Positions 25,127-33,141 of a DNA stretch of 40,818 nucleotides are shown in pieces. Position 1 is the first letter of the stretch; each line of letters begins with the position of its first letter. Location: NCBI GenBank assembly GCA_003551305.1, contig PUMJ01000199.1, positions 1 through 40,818 on the forward strand, read 5' to 3'. Made by a program: the position numbers and the translations under genes. The notes under the pieces are model-generated. The model saw nothing but the letters and a program-made list of their open reading frames with translations, had not been told where the DNA came from and did no database searches. Source of the DNA: Candidatus Brocadiaceae bacterium (GTDB lineage Bacteria > Planctomycetota > Brocadiia > SM23-32).

Positions 25127-25936
25127 GTGAGAAAGATCATCGTGCTGAACCAGAAGGGCGGTGTCGGCAAGACCACCACGGTGGCCAACCTGGGCGCGGC
25201 GCTGGCGCAGATGGACCGTCGTGTTCTGCTTATAGACGCCGACCCCCAGGCCAACCTGTCCCTCCACTTCGGCGTGGAGATACCGCGCGGCGAGCCCTCT
25301 CTTTACACGCTGCTGCGGCAGGAGGATGCGCCCGGCGACGTCATCCTGCCCACCCCGGTCAAGGACCTGAGCCTCGTGCCGGCCGGCATAGACCTGGCCG
25401 GGCTGGGGGTGGAGCTGGCCGGCAGCGAGGGCCGTCACCTGCTGATGCGTCGCATGCTGGGGCGGCTGCCCGATGCCTACGACTACATCATCGTGGACTC
25501 GCCGCCCTCGCTGGGCGTTCTCACCCTGAACGCCCTGTGCGCCATGGAGGAGGTGTTCATACCCCTGCAGACGGAGTTCTTTGCCCTGCAGGGGCTGAGC
25601 AAACTGCTCGGCACGGTCAAGCGCGTCCGACGGGTGAACAAGAAGCTGCGCATAACGGGGGTCATCGCCGGCATGCACGATGCGCGCACCTGCCTGGCCA
25701 AAGAGATTCTCGAAGAGATCAAGAACCATTTCGGCCCGCGGGTGTTCAAGACAGTCATCCGCAAGAACGTCCGCCTTGCCGAGGCACCGGGCTTCGGGCT
25801 GCCCATCATGCAATACGACCCCGACTGCCACGGCACCGAGGACTACACGGCTCTTGCCCGCGAGGTGGTCGCCATGGAAGCCGCCCGCCGGTGCGGCGAA
25901 CCCCAAGGGGCGGCGCCGCGCTCGATGGCCGGCTGA
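25127..25936 (+). CDS. parA: ParA/Soj-type Walker ATPase
   Basis: The 269-residue protein is a deviant-Walker ATPase: KGGVGKTTT at 10-18 with signature Lys10, switch I region LLIDADPQANLS (34-45), and YIIVDSPPSLGVLTLNAL for Walker B. The C-terminal part has VIRKNVRLAEAPGFGLPIMQYD, which is typical of ParA/Soj. Such ATPases move chromosome origins, plasmids or protein clusters on the nucleoid. The GTG at 25127 is chosen because the family begins right there (RKIIVLNQKGG); GGAGG lies 12 bases upstream, rather far. No parB or parS-like site is evident. The next gene, 39 bases downstream, encodes a single-pass membrane protein that could be its partner. Divergence from top6B may link both to chromosome handling (inference). 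Confidence 0.93.
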   Translation: MRKIIVLNQKGGVGKTTTVANLGAALAQMDRRVLLIDADPQANLSLHFGVEIPRGEPSLYTLLRQEDAPGDVILPTPVKDLSLVPAGIDLAGLGVELAGSEGRHLLMRRMLGRLPDAYDYIIVDSPPSLGVLTLNALCAMEEVFIPLQTEFFALQGLSKLLGTVKRVRRVNKKLRITGVIAGMHDARTCLAKEILEEIKNHFGPRVFKTVIRKNVRLAEAPGFGLPIMQYDPDCHGTEDYTALAREVVAMEAARRCGEPQGAAPRSMAG

Positions 25937-25975
25937 CACCCGCGGCCCGAAGAAACGCTGAAAACGGAGATACCA

Positions 25976-26554
25976 GTGAGCACGGAGCAGAAAGAAGATA
26001 CCACCACGGGCTCTTCGAATGTGCAGGCCGACCGGAACGTGCGGCGCCCCGACCAGGACATCCGCAGACCCCGCCTGCGGGTCAAGCCCGTCGGCAGCCG
26101 GGACGGCGCCGCCGCCCGGCAGGCGCGCAAGCGCAACGGCACCCTGTTTGAAGGTGAAGCCGACTCGACCACCTCCACGGAGGAGACAACTGCTCAGGGT
26201 GACGCTGCCCGCCCTGAGCAGCCCTCCCCCGCCGAAGAGAGCGCCCCGGACGAAGACGCACCCAAGGACAAAAAAGTCGTCGTTCCCCCGCTGCAACGCC
26301 AGTATCCCTACGCAACATACCGCTCCGCCCCGACCGACCCGGAAGACGAAGCGCCGGAACAGAAGCAGGCCAGCGCAAAGCCCTTTGCTGAGCGCGAGAT
26401 ATCAACCGGCTTCCTGCTCGGCGTGGCCCTGGTGGTCGTCGTCTTGGTGGGCGGCATCTGGGTGGCGAGACTGCAGAACAGGGTGGCCGGCCTGGAGGCC
26501 CGCATCAGCCAGCTGGAGGGTCCACCCCCTGCCGAGGCCCCGGCCGCGCCCTGA
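25976..26554 (+). CDS. Single-pass membrane protein with long charged cytoplasmic region, partner of ParA
   Basis: The 192-residue product has a long hydrophilic, presumably disordered N-terminal region (1-140) with basic stretches (RRPDQDIRRPRLRVKP, AARQARKRNG) followed by acidic, Glu/Pro-rich parts. Then come a strong membrane segment at about 145-164, a short coiled coil at 166-181 and a Pro/Ala tail. It starts at a GTG with GGAG six bases upstream and follows parA by 39 bases, so the two are co-transcribed. It is not ParB: no HTH or GERRxRA motif. The basic N-terminal part could bind DNA or ParA and tether it to the membrane (inference). The spacer downstream (26555-26737) shows no gene or terminator. 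Confidence 0.7.
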   Translation: MSTEQKEDTTTGSSNVQADRNVRRPDQDIRRPRLRVKPVGSRDGAAARQARKRNGTLFEGEADSTTSTEETTAQGDAARPEQPSPAEESAPDEDAPKDKKVVVPPLQRQYPYATYRSAPTDPEDEAPEQKQASAKPFAEREISTGFLLGVALVVVVLVGGIWVARLQNRVAGLEARISQLEGPPPAEAPAAP

Positions 26555-26737
26555 GCCTGTCTCCCCTCACGGCAAGGGCAGAGGCAGACCACGACGAGAC
26601 AAAAGCCGCTGAGCAACGTCAAGACTTGGGCCCGTGAACCCATCGGTATGCCTCCGATGCCCGGGTGTCGTGCTTCGTGGGGAGCATCCCGCCTGCAAAC
26701 TCGGGAACGCTGCATCGCAAGCCCCGCCCCGGCGCCG

Positions 26738-27115
26738 TCAGGGCACCCGTTGCCAGACGACCACCGGGTGGCCTGGCCCCTGCGCCTCGACGGTGCGGTA
26801 GGTGAGGCGAGTTCCTTCCAGCCAACTCTCGCGCTCCAGTCTGGCGCCCCGAAGGTGCGGTTCGAGCGAAAGCTCGACCTCGTGCACCACCCGGCTTCCC
26901 TCAATCCGCCAGGCGCCGGCGTACGCGCGAATGCGACCGCCCTCCGAGCCGGAGATGTGCACAGCCATCGTGCCGTTGCTCAAATAGAAGATGCTGCCGG
27001 TGGGACGGGTGCCGAACGGCCGCTCTGTACCGCCCCCCTCCGTGGGCACCTCGACGGAAACGAGAGTCCAGATACCGATCAGGTCTTCGGGGCCTGGTGG
27101 TGAACCGGCTATCAC
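26738..27115 (-). CDS. Lipocalin-like domain protein
   Basis: The 125-residue product matches the lipocalin-like pattern (Lipocalin_5 type): LIGIWTLVSVEV at 12-23, G-S-I-F-Y-L-S-N-G-T-M-A-V near 40-53, a YAGAWRIEG strand and VVHEVELSLEP. It ends ERESWLEGTRLTYRT, giving a small beta barrel. No signal peptide is present, so it is probably cytoplasmic. It begins with a GTG at 27115, with AAGGA ten bases upstream, 18 bases after the stop of the Fe-S/propeller gene, and is the last gene of that transcript. The ligand is unknown; family members are of unknown function. Confidence 0.72.
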   Translation of the reverse strand: MIAGSPPGPEDLIGIWTLVSVEVPTEGGGTERPFGTRPTGSIFYLSNGTMAVHISGSEGGRIRAYAGAWRIEGSRVVHEVELSLEPHLRGARLERESWLEGTRLTYRTVEAQGPGHPVVVWQRVP

Positions 27116-27133
27116 AGTCCGGTGGTCCTTGCG

Positions 27134-29047
27134 TTATCGGGTCTCGGAATCGTCGCCGCCTGGTCCGCGGGCACCGGCGTTCATGACGTTCACATGGACG
27201 TAAGTTCCCTTCTTGTTACTGGTCACGAGGTCCGGCATGCCGTTCCCCGTGAGGTCGGCGGGGGCAATCTGCGATCCTGCACCGCAGTCATCGTAGATCA
27301 GGTGCGGGATGAACCTGACCCCGGTCGGCTCGCGGCGCAGCTGGAACCAGTAGAGCACCGCCGGTGCATCGGGCTCCGGGTCACCGTGGGGGCCGTGCGC
27401 CCAGAAGCGCTTCCCCGTCACGACATCCATCAGCCCGTCACCGTCCAGGTCTCCCAGTAGCAGCGAGTGCATCTGGCTGATGCGCAACATCCGGGACTCC
27501 ATATCCGGCTCCGGGGTCAGTATCTCGTGCTTCTCCCAGTCTATCCGGCCGGCGCTGTCGCGTACCTGTCGGTACCAGAGCAGCCCGTACTGGTGGCCGT
27601 GCCACACGGTGATGATGTCGTTGAGCCCGTCCCCATCCACGTCATACGCATACATCTGCACGGGGCTCCGGGCGAAACGGAACGGATGCCAGGTCCAGGG
27701 CCTTTCGGAGGCCCCCTCCTCGGGCTGCTCCCACCAGCCCCGCCCGCTCAGGATGTCCATGCGCCCGTTGCCGGTGACGTCCCCGACCCCGACGCCGTGC
27801 TCAAGGCCGTAGTGGCCGGCCTCCGAGACAGGATGGAACGTCCACGGCTCCTCCGGCCCCTCGGGATCGAACGTGGCATAGCCGTATGCCTCGCGCGTGC
27901 TGTAAACCATCTCCGGTCGGCCGTCGTTGTTCACATCCGACCAGACCACCGTTTCATTGGCGATGTTGTCCACCACGGGGTGAGGCGCCCACGGGCCGCC
28001 GCGTTCACCGGGGTTCTCGTACCAGATGCCTTCCCAGCCGGCCGCGCCCTGCCAGCCACGGAACACGTAGTTGCGAGCCGGCCCCGGCGGGCGCTTGACG
28101 TAGAAGACGTCCGGCCAGCCGTCTCCGTTGAAGTCGTGGACGAAGCACGGTTGCGTTGTCGGTGAATAGCCCCGCCGACTGAGGGTGCCAACCTCGAATA
28201 TCCGGTGCCGCTTCTCGAAATCAGGGCCCTCGTACCAGTAAGGGCCGGCCACGACATCGGGGGTGCCGTCCCGGTTGAAGTCGCCGCAGCCGACGGCCTC
28301 GGAGGTGAATTCTTCACATAAGGGGACGGTCTGGAACTTCTCGCTCGGCCCGACGGGTTCGCCGTATCCCCGCCCCAGGGGGCAGACCTTCACGCAGAGC
28401 CCGCACAGGCCCCAGACGCCGGGGTTGATCGTTCCCCGGTTGGCTGCGCACAAACCCGCCTGGAACCCTTCCATCGAATCTGTCTCACCAAAGGGTTCGG
28501 GCGAATAAGCATCAACCGGGCAGGCCTCAATGCACAGGGTGCACTCGCCGCAGCCGTCCGGCATCGGCTCGGTGGCGGTCGGCTCCAGCGGCGCGTCGGT
28601 CAGCACGGCGGCCAGGGACAGGCGCGGCCCGGCGTCCGGCGTGACCAGAAGCCGGTTCTTGCCGATCCAGCCCAGCCCCGCCAGCCGCGCGGTGAGCTTG
28701 TAGAGGCCCGTGGGTTCTATACGCGGAGGGTGGGAGAGACGGTGCGCACGGTAGCCTTCGGCGACCAGTTCCTTGACGATCCTGTCCCCAATGGCCAACG
28801 CCCCGCGGATCCTGACCAGGTAGTGGTCAACCCGGGCCTCGTGGTCCGTCATCGGCAGCCCCTCCAGCAGGTCGTCGTCCCGCCGCATGCCGATGGAGAT
28901 GCCGGTCAGCAGGGGGCCACACTCCTCGAAGGACTCCGGCCAGGTCTCCAACGCACGCGTTAGGTCTGCTATGCCGAAGTGGGTGGCACCATCATCGAGG
29001 GCCATCGCACGCAGGCGGGTTTCGATGCGTTCGTTCTTGTCCGACAT
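27134..29047 (-). CDS. Fusion of a QueG-like double 4Fe-4S reductase domain to an FG-GAP/VCBS seven-bladed propeller
   Basis: Residues 1 to about 230 resemble the epoxyqueuosine reductase/reductive dehalogenase-like superfamily: LGWIGKNRLLVTPDAGPRLSLAAVLTD (125-151), then two ferredoxin clusters with C166-x2-C169-x2-C172-x3-C176-P and C200 with C215-x2-C218-x3-C222-P. From about 238 an FG-GAP domain begins as FQTVPLCEEFTSEAVGCGDFNRDGTPDVVAGPYWYEG. Seven calcium-loop repeats follow, at about 255, 304, 370, 422, 469, 532 and 597 (such as DFNGDG, DVDGDG, DLDGDG), a whole seven-bladed propeller. FG-GAP proteins are normally exported, Fe-S reductases are cytoplasmic, and no signal peptide is seen here. 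The ATG at 29047 has AAAGGAG upstream and lies three bases after the NHL gene's stop. Function is unknown; it may be a real fusion or an in-frame deletion joining two genes. Confidence 0.88.
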   Translation of the reverse strand: MSDKNERIETRLRAMALDDGATHFGIADLTRALETWPESFEECGPLLTGISIGMRRDDDLLEGLPMTDHEARVDHYLVRIRGALAIGDRIVKELVAEGYRAHRLSHPPRIEPTGLYKLTARLAGLGWIGKNRLLVTPDAGPRLSLAAVLTDAPLEPTATEPMPDGCGECTLCIEACPVDAYSPEPFGETDSMEGFQAGLCAANRGTINPGVWGLCGLCVKVCPLGRGYGEPVGPSEKFQTVPLCEEFTSEAVGCGDFNRDGTPDVVAGPYWYEGPDFEKRHRIFEVGTLSRRGYSPTTQPCFVHDFNGDGWPDVFYVKRPPGPARNYVFRGWQGAAGWEGIWYENPGERGGPWAPHPVVDNIANETVVWSDVNNDGRPEMVYSTREAYGYATFDPEGPEEPWTFHPVSEAGHYGLEHGVGVGDVTGNGRMDILSGRGWWEQPEEGASERPWTWHPFRFARSPVQMYAYDVDGDGLNDIITVWHGHQYGLLWYRQVRDSAGRIDWEKHEILTPEPDMESRMLRISQMHSLLLGDLDGDGLMDVVTGKRFWAHGPHGDPEPDAPAVLYWFQLRREPTGVRFIPHLIYDDCGAGSQIAPADLTGNGMPDLVTSNKKGTYVHVNVMNAGARGPGGDDSETR

Positions 29048-29050
29048 GCA

Positions 29051-30040
29051 CTACGCTCCTTTCTCGTCGAACCGGAAGACCTGTATGCGGTGGTTCATCG
29101 TGTCCGCCACGAAAACCCGGCCGGCACCGTCCACCGCCACCCCGCAGGGCAGCCACAGGCGACCAGGGTCGGTGCCCTGTCCGCCCCACTGAGCCAGTGG
29201 TCTGCCCTCGGTCGTCAGCAACTGGATGCGGTTGCCATATGTGTCCGCGATGAACAGACGCTCCTCGCCGTCCACGGCCACTCCCTGGGGGCAGTTGAAC
29301 TGCCCCGGCGCGTTGCCGAAGCTGCCCCAGGCCGACACCACGGTTCCGTCGCCCTCGAAGAGCTGGATACGGCAGTTGAACGTATCAGTGACGCAGATGC
29401 GGTCGCGATGGTCCACGGCGATGCCGACCGGCATATTGAGCCGGCCCGGTTCCCGGCCGCTGCCGCCCCAGTGCAACTGGTGTGCGCCGTCCGGCCCGAA
29501 GCGCTGGATGCGGTTCGGGTCCCCACGGAGACGACCAGCCCCCCATCCCCGCGCCTCGACGACATAGGCCCGCCCGCGCGAATCGAGAGCGATGCCCTGC
29601 GGGTTTCCGAGTTCCGCCCGGTCAGTGTCCCCCCACCTGCCCAACGGCGTTCCGTCCGGAGCATAGCGCTTCACGCAAGCACCATCGTCATCGTGCCCGC
29701 TCACCAGCAGGTTCCCCGACTCGTCGAAGGCGATACCGCAGACCTTGCCGTCCTGCAGGTTCCAGCGAGACCTCAACCCTTCCTGCAGCAGTTCGAAGCG
29801 CTCCAGACCTCCGCGCCGGGTGCTGCAGCCGGCATAGACGGCGCCGTCGGGTCCGACGGCTACCGCCTTTGGGTACCGGTAGCGCGTGCTGCCCACCGCG
29901 AGGCACCGTTCGGACGCATCCACGGGGGGAACGGCCTCCTCGCCCCTCACCTGCCGGCCGGCGCCGAGCCAGGACTGGAAGAACAGCATGCCGCTCGCCG
30001 CCGCCGCCGTGCACAAGAATTGCCTGCGTGTTGCGGCCAT
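29051..30040 (-). CDS. Tat-exported NHL-repeat six-bladed propeller protein
   Basis: The 329-residue product starts with a twin-arginine signal (RRQFL at 5-9, hydrophobic stretch to about residue 26), so it should be folded and then exported, perhaps with a bound cofactor. The mature part is a set of six NHL repeats: YPKAVAVGPDGAVYAG, VCGIAFDESGNLLVSG, NPQGIALDSRGRAYVV, MPVGIAVDHRDRICVTDTFN, CPQGVAVDGEERLFIADTYG and LPCGVAVDGAGRVFVADTMN, the last three ending in RIQLF/RIQVF. GGGAG lies five bases before the ATG at 30040. A longer frame runs upstream into the glycoside hydrolase and is a shadow. It sits between the hydrolase (59-base gap) and the Fe-S/propeller fusion (three-base gap). Ligand or enzymatic role is unknown. 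Confidence 0.88.
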   Translation of the reverse strand: MAATRRQFLCTAAAASGMLFFQSWLGAGRQVRGEEAVPPVDASERCLAVGSTRYRYPKAVAVGPDGAVYAGCSTRRGGLERFELLQEGLRSRWNLQDGKVCGIAFDESGNLLVSGHDDDGACVKRYAPDGTPLGRWGDTDRAELGNPQGIALDSRGRAYVVEARGWGAGRLRGDPNRIQRFGPDGAHQLHWGGSGREPGRLNMPVGIAVDHRDRICVTDTFNCRIQLFEGDGTVVSAWGSFGNAPGQFNCPQGVAVDGEERLFIADTYGNRIQLLTTEGRPLAQWGGQGTDPGRLWLPCGVAVDGAGRVFVADTMNHRIQVFRFDEKGA

Positions 30041-30099
30041 CGTTTCTCCCTTGCGTCGGTGGGTATTCAGCCGCGGCGTTGCCCCGCCGGTCTCTCTCC

Positions 30100-32445
30100 T
30101 CACGGCGCCTGCCAGCGTATAGCCACCATGCTGAAGGGCCTCACCCGGAGGGTTGTGCCCGAAGGGAAGGCCGCCAGATGGTCTTCCACGACGTGGACCT
30201 GCTCCGGCCCCTCCGGTTCGTTGGTGGCCTCGATGTCGTCGGCCTCCAGGCGCCAGACCTCGGCACCGCCGGCCGGGGCCCCTCCCGTGTAGTTCACGCG
30301 CACGGGCAGCGCCTCGGTGCGGTGCAGGTTGATCACGATGAGCCCGCGCCGCGCGTCGTCGCGGGTGGCGTAGGCGTGCAGGTAGGGCACCTCGAACTCC
30401 CCGGCGCCCTCGACCTCCCGGCAGGTCCAGTGCGGGTCGGCGCCCGAGCGGCGGACCCTGACCATGTCCCCGAACAGCACCCGGTTGGCCAGCATGCAGG
30501 CCAGGAACGTCGGCCGGTAGCGCCGCTGGTCGGGCTGGAATGAGATGGCCGTGCCCCAGAGCCTGACGCCACGATGCTGGAACTGGATGAGGCTGAACAG
30601 GTTCTGCACGCGCACATCGTGCTCGGCCATCATCATCAGCATCCAGTTGGCCACGTTCAGGCCGCCGCCGATGCTGGCGACGATGCGGTTGCGCGCCTCG
30701 TCCGGCGCGTCTCCGCCGGTGATATGGTGGTTGACCTCGTAGACGGACAAGGGGTGGCCGAACTGTTCTGTCACGCGCCGGTAGTTCTCGGCCATCCAGC
30801 CACGCCGGCCCAGGTGCCAGGTGTTGCCGAAGACCCACGACCAGCAGCTCTCGGTGTCCATAGCGGCCTGCCGCTCGCTCATCCTGTGGATGAGGTAGGG
30901 GGCGAGCCCGACGGCGTCGGCGTTGGGCGTCAGGCGGGCGACGCGCTCGTTCTGCGAAGGCCGCGCGGCCCAGCCGCCCGCGTGCAGCACGATACGGTCC
31001 GAGAAGTGGGGGGAGCACCGGGCGACGGCGAACAAGTCATCCGGGTAGTCCGGCCCCATGTAACCGCTGCCGCGGTATGTCCACCATGCTTCGTTGCCTA
31101 TCTCCACGTGGATGCGCTCGAAGGCCGTCGTCCAGGGCTCGGGGCGCCCCTTCCGGGCCCGGATGCGACCGTAGGGCGTGTCCGGCGGGCCGTTCAGGTA
31201 CTCGATGAACCGCTCCATCTCCTGCGGCGTGGTGGCGCCGGGCAGGCAGTAGTAAGGCTCGGTGCCTATCTCCTCGCACAGTTCGAGGAATTCGTGCAGG
31301 CCGTAGGGGTACGTCGAGGCGGTGCCGTTGGCGTCCGGGTGGGAGGGCCAGACGTTGCCCAGGGGCGGCTGCGAGCCCCGCCGCCACAGGTGCGCGGGCC
31401 TCGCCTCCCGCGGCAGCAGCAGGCTGTCCAGGGTGCTGTTCATCTGCAGGCGTCTCAGCACGCCGGGGTTGAAGTCGCGCAGCACCTCCAGCACGGGGTC
31501 GCGGAAGACTGTCGGGTTGTCGTGGCCGTCCTGGCGGAAGGAGAGTTCGTCCAGCCGCGCGGTGCCGTTGCGCAGGCGGAAGCCGACGCAGAAGCCGCCG
31601 TCAAACGGGTAGTCCTCCAGGTGGAAGACCAGTTCTTGGCGCTGCCAGTCCGGCGTCAGCTCGACCTCACGCTGGTGGACGCCGTCCTCGGCGCGGTTGT
31701 TGAAGTCGCCCAGATAGATGAGCAGTTCGCCCTCGCCCCGCCCCATGAAACGCAGACGCCAGGTGCCGGCCACGTCCATCCAGCGCTTCTGTCCTGCGGG
31801 AGCCAGCATCTCGGCGTAGCCGTCTCCGGAAGCGCTCATCTGCGCCACGACTCGCCCCCGGCTGCCGGGGGGCACGTCGCCGGTGACGCTCCGCACCTCC
31901 CCGTCGCCTTCCGTGAAGACCCAGACGCCGCTGCCGTGCTGCCCGATGAAGCCGGTCTCGGGCATATCCCGGTGGACGATGACGCCGTCGCCGCGCTGCG
32001 GCGCCGGCCCTTCCCGGTCCAGCGTGTACCGGTTGCCTTCCACCCGGGTGATGCGGGCCACGGCGCCCTTTCGCGGGCCGTTGACGAAATACAGGTGGGC
32101 CCCCTCGAGCACGGGCGCCCAGCGGCCCGCTTCCTGGCTGTCCACCAGGTAGTCGGGGCCGCCCCCCTCGGCGGTGATAAACTGACGGAACACCATCCCC
32201 TCGAAGCCGCCGTGGGGGATGCGCTCTTTCGTCGTGATGGCGCCGCTGTGCCATGCGTCCCCGGCCATGTTGATGCCGAAGCGCATGATGTCGGCGGTCT
32301 GAACCTCGTCGGTGATAGTGAAGGTCGTAACGGCCGGCTCCTGCGCCCCGGCGGCGCCGGCCACCGCCAGGGCTGCCATGACGGCCAGACAGCCGGCCAG
32401 ACCGCTCAACGTCAAACCCCTGCTGCCGCCAGTAAGGCTTTCCAT
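30100..32445 (-). CDS. Exported glycoside hydrolase-like protein (alpha-L-arabinofuranosidase/GH51-like clan A)
   Basis: The 781-residue product has a signal peptide (MESLTGGSRG then a hydrophobic core, likely cleaved after AGA before QEP, about 35). Residues 40-330 are beta-rich with an internal carbohydrate-binding-like part (TWRLRFMGRGEGELLIYLGDF, WQRQELVFHLEDYP). Residues 340-690 form a probable TIM barrel with HVEIGNEAWW; Glu about 452 in the GNE motif is the expected acid/base of clan A enzymes. The nucleophile may lie in SVYEVNHH (about residue 558). A C-terminal beta domain ends the protein (GLIVINLHRTEALPVRV). GAGGAG lies nine bases before the ATG at 32445. The domain plan is that of GH51-type arabinofuranosidases, but the match is by motif only. 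It has its own promoter and precedes the NHL gene. Confidence 0.72.
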   Translation of the reverse strand: MESLTGGSRGLTLSGLAGCLAVMAALAVAGAAGAQEPAVTTFTITDEVQTADIMRFGINMAGDAWHSGAITTKERIPHGGFEGMVFRQFITAEGGGPDYLVDSQEAGRWAPVLEGAHLYFVNGPRKGAVARITRVEGNRYTLDREGPAPQRGDGVIVHRDMPETGFIGQHGSGVWVFTEGDGEVRSVTGDVPPGSRGRVVAQMSASGDGYAEMLAPAGQKRWMDVAGTWRLRFMGRGEGELLIYLGDFNNRAEDGVHQREVELTPDWQRQELVFHLEDYPFDGGFCVGFRLRNGTARLDELSFRQDGHDNPTVFRDPVLEVLRDFNPGVLRRLQMNSTLDSLLLPREARPAHLWRRGSQPPLGNVWPSHPDANGTASTYPYGLHEFLELCEEIGTEPYYCLPGATTPQEMERFIEYLNGPPDTPYGRIRARKGRPEPWTTAFERIHVEIGNEAWWTYRGSGYMGPDYPDDLFAVARCSPHFSDRIVLHAGGWAARPSQNERVARLTPNADAVGLAPYLIHRMSERQAAMDTESCWSWVFGNTWHLGRRGWMAENYRRVTEQFGHPLSVYEVNHHITGGDAPDEARNRIVASIGGGLNVANWMLMMMAEHDVRVQNLFSLIQFQHRGVRLWGTAISFQPDQRRYRPTFLACMLANRVLFGDMVRVRRSGADPHWTCREVEGAGEFEVPYLHAYATRDDARRGLIVINLHRTEALPVRVNYTGGAPAGGAEVWRLEADDIEATNEPEGPEQVHVVEDHLAAFPSGTTLRVRPFSMVAIRWQAP

Positions 32446-32493
32446 CGCCCGACTCTCCTCTCGGCGTCCGCCGATCTCAGAAGGGGAACCCAA

Positions 32494-32522
32494 TCTATAG
32501 GCGATGGCGCCCCGGGGCGCAA
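32494..32522 (-). promoter_or_regulatory. Promoter of the glycoside hydrolase operon
   Basis: On the minus strand: TTGCGC (32522-32517), 17-base spacer, TATAGA (32499-32494). Start near 32487 gives a leader of about 42 bases. Genes from the hydrolase to the lipocalin-like protein could be transcribed from here. Confidence 0.6.
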
Positions 32523-32575
32523 GCGCAACGGTGCTGAGCCGCCCGGAATGGGACAGCGCCCGGCGGCGGTGGGTT

Positions 32576-32941
32576 TCAGGGGCCGTTGTCACCCCGCACG
32601 GCACTGAGCAGGTCCTCAAGCGGGCCGTCCTTAATCATGTACGCATCCGCTCCCGCCTTGAGCATCGTCTCCCGGGTGCCGTCGAGGGCATGCATGGACA
32701 GCCCCACCACGCGCACTTCCGGCATGCGCGCCTTGATCCGCCGGGTGGCTTCGGTGCCGGCCATGCCGGGCATCGAGACGTCCATCAAGACGACGTCGGG
32801 CCGAAGCTCTTCGGCAAGCCTGACGCCTTCTTCGCCGTCAGAGGCCTCGCCGACGACCTCCATGTCCGCCTCTCCCCCCAGGAGCACCGTCAGCCCCCGC
32901 CTCAGCAACGCGTGGTCATCGACCACGAGAATCCTGATCAT
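32576..32941 (-). CDS. Stand-alone response regulator receiver domain
   Basis: The 121-residue protein is a single receiver domain with RILVVDDHALLRRGL (acidic pair Asp8, Asp9), phospho-acceptor Asp about 53 in VVLMDVSMPGMAGTEATRR, Ser in GLSMHA and the conserved Lys in AYMIKDGPLEDLL. By sequence it is of the NarL/FixJ type, but it ends after the receiver with no HTH, and none can be found past its stop. It therefore signals by protein contact or is a remnant of a longer regulator. The ATG at 32941 has GGGGGAG ten bases upstream; 68 further in-frame codons upstream look non-coding. It lies between the ABC permease genes (200-base gap) and the glycoside hydrolase (130-base gap). The window's hybrid kinase at 18983-20926 is a conceivable partner. 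Confidence 0.88.
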   Translation of the reverse strand: MIRILVVDDHALLRRGLTVLLGGEADMEVVGEASDGEEGVRLAEELRPDVVLMDVSMPGMAGTEATRRIKARMPEVRVVGLSMHALDGTRETMLKAGADAYMIKDGPLEDLLSAVRGDNGP

Positions 32942-33026
32942 GTTCAAGGATCTCCCCCCCACAGACGAAACACCTCCCCCAGAGCCGACGCCATGTCCCC
33001 GTGCTCCCGCCGGACTCACTACCTTC

Positions 33027-33061
33027 AGGGTATCGCCTGCCCCCGGCCGGCACAAGTGCCG
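33027..33061 (-). promoter_or_regulatory. Possible promoter and operator of the receiver-domain gene
   Basis: On the minus strand: TTGTGC (33055-33050), 17-base spacer, TACCCT (33032-33027). A perfect inverted repeat CGGCAC-AA-GTGCCG (33048-33061) covers the -35, so a repressor could act here. The promoter match is modest. Confidence 0.35.
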
Positions 33062-33141
33062 CAGCAAAGCCTTGTCCGACCAGCCATTTTCCCCGGCTCT
33101 GCGGGTTGCTGAGGGAACGGATGCGGCCTGGGGCGCCGGAC

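Noticed and set aside
25127-26554. A complete parABS locus
   Set aside because: The downstream protein has a membrane segment and no ParB motifs, and no parS-like TGTTTCACGTGAAACA site is present.
26555-26737. Possible small gene or mobile-element remnant between the ParA partner and the lipocalin-like gene
   Set aside because: Open frames there lack ribosome sites and match no transposase or small protein I can recognise; no inverted ends were seen.
30041-31018. Upstream extension of the NHL protein frame
   Set aside because: It runs through the glycoside hydrolase gene, and the ATG at 30040 has its own ribosome site followed by a Tat signal.
30574-32607. Plus-strand frame of 677 codons over the glycoside hydrolase
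   Set aside because: Antisense shadow with skewed composition and no ribosome site; the minus frame has signal peptide and GNE motif.
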